Below, one piece after another: positions 63,384-64,000 of a stretch of 64,000 nt of DNA. The notes beneath the pieces were generated by a model. It had not been told where the DNA came from. It made no database searches and saw only the letters and a program-made list of their open reading frames with translations. Positions within the stretch are counted from its first letter, which is position 1, and each line of letters starts with the position of its first letter. The position numbers and the translations under genes were made by a program. Origin of the DNA: Rufibacter roseolus. Lineage in GTDB: Bacteria; Bacteroidota; Bacteroidia; Cytophagales; Hymenobacteraceae. The DNA lies in the NCBI RefSeq assembly GCF_017916365.1, contig NZ_JAFMSU010000002.1, positions 434,001-498,000 on the forward strand, given 5' to 3'.

Positions 63384-64000
63384 TTAAAATCCTCTTCCGC
63401 CACCTGGGTACCCACCACCCGGACGGTTCATGTCATTATTAGGACGAGCGCCGCTACCACCAAACATGCGCAGGTTGTAGTTGAAGCTCAGCATAAAGTA
63501 GCGCTGCAATACGGTAGTCTGCACGTCTTCAATGTAAGCGTTGGCAATGTTCCGCTGGATGCTGGTGTTCTCACCCAGAATGTCAAACGCTGACAACCGG
63601 ATCTCGGCCTGGCGGTCTTTCAGGAATTTATAGCCTATGCTGCCGTTCCAAAGCATGAACGTAGGGTCAATTCCTTCAGACAGACCGCCGTTGTACTGGT
63701 GGTTCAGCTCAGAAGTCAGGGTCAGGCCTTTCCACAGAATCCAGTTCAGTCTGAATTGGCTGCTCTGGTTGTAGTAGTTGTTGTTCTGCTCCTTGCGCAG
63801 AGAATAAGTGGCCTCGTTATAGGTAGCGTTGGTGGAGATCAGGAAGTCAAAGTTCTCGCTGATGTTTGAGCTGATGACCACGCCACCGCCCACGTTGGCC
63901 GTGGTGGTGTTGTTTTCAGCGTCGTCAATAAGACCAGGGGTCTGGTTGTAGGTGGCGTTCAGGTTCAGGTTCAGGTTAGACTTGATGAAAGGCAGGGGCA
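63384..64000 (-). CDS. Outer-membrane beta-barrel protein, C-terminal part
   Basis: The frame is open to the right edge, so about 205 residues of the C-terminus are seen; the GTG at 63893 is not taken as a start. The visible part is a run of amphipathic beta strands (LTLTSELNHQYNGG, SIGYKFLKDRQAEIRLSAFDIL, RYFMLSFNYNLRMF) ending in a Gly/Pro/Asn-rich tail (PNNDMNRPGGGYPGGGRGF). This fits the TonB-dependent-receptor-like OMP_b-brl_3 family, often with an N-terminal carboxypeptidase-regulatory domain beyond the window. Confidence 0.82.
   Translation of the reverse strand, partial: PLPFIKSNLNLNLNATYNQTPGLIDDAENNTTTANVGGGVVISSNISENFDFLISTNATYNEATYSLRKEQNNNYYNQSSQFRLNWILWKGLTLTSELNHQYNGGLSEGIDPTFMLWNGSIGYKFLKDRQAEIRLSAFDILGENTSIQRNIANAYIEDVQTTVLQRYFMLSFNYNLRMFGGSGARPNNDMNRPGGGYPGGGRGF

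Overview
The window looks like chromosome from a Bacteroidota member of the Cytophagales, most likely Hymenobacteraceae (Rufibacter/Hymenobacter-like). Reasons: SusC/OmpA/DUF4920/DUF3822-type protein families, weak Shine-Dalgarno sites, and several -7 boxes of the Bacteroidota form TAnnTTTG. The genus is inferred from protein style only. I saw no rRNA, tRNA, CRISPR array, transposase or integrase gene.

Layout. 1-34 kb is mostly housekeeping: end of a DHA2 drug exporter, folD, a threonine operon (aspartate kinase-thrB-thrC) behind a leader peptide rich in Thr/Ile codons, queE with an OmpA/PD40 envelope protein, an amidoligase/class I GATase pair, ligA, gluconokinase, a DEAD-box helicase, an SDR, an RsbQ-like hydrolase, a lone heme-copper oxidase subunit III-like protein, a KAS III-like enzyme, a voltage-gated K+ channel with zinc ribbon, a GHL10 hydrolase, cytochrome c and small stress proteins. 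Most genes are framed by clear hairpin terminators.

34.9-40.1 kb and 55.4-59.6 kb are different: AT-richer, all genes on the minus strand, mostly unknown or toxin/defence-like, and separated by ~65-70 bp imperfect palindromes with GYYYAAC...GTTRGGC ends, i.e. integron attC-like sites. Each array begins, at its right end, with a ~120 bp attI-like leader whose central hairpin has compensatory base changes between the two copies. Beyond each leader lies the 3' end of the same FAD/Fe-S oxidase gene: intact at 59.5-62.5 kb, and only a 75-bp remnant at 40.0 kb. So an integrase-less cassette array (CALIN-like) with its leader and flank has been duplicated. Cassette cargo includes a RelA/SpoT synthetase domain joined to a HEPN-like R-x4-H tail, an FtsH/M41-like metallopeptidase, a DUF6615-like protein and a WYL regulator-RidA-YdeI trio.

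40.5-52.9 kb is a plus-strand block: a seven-PAS cytosolic histidine kinase, a NarL-type regulator, three paralogous zinc MDR dehydrogenases, an SRPBCC protein with membrane anchor, a TMEM175 channel and a royal-jelly-type propeller; it reads like a stress/redox island. 53-55.4 kb holds a quinone-reductase-like MDR, a cytochrome-b-like membrane protein and an SRPBCC pseudogene with an in-frame stop. The window ends in the C-terminal part of an outer-membrane beta-barrel protein.
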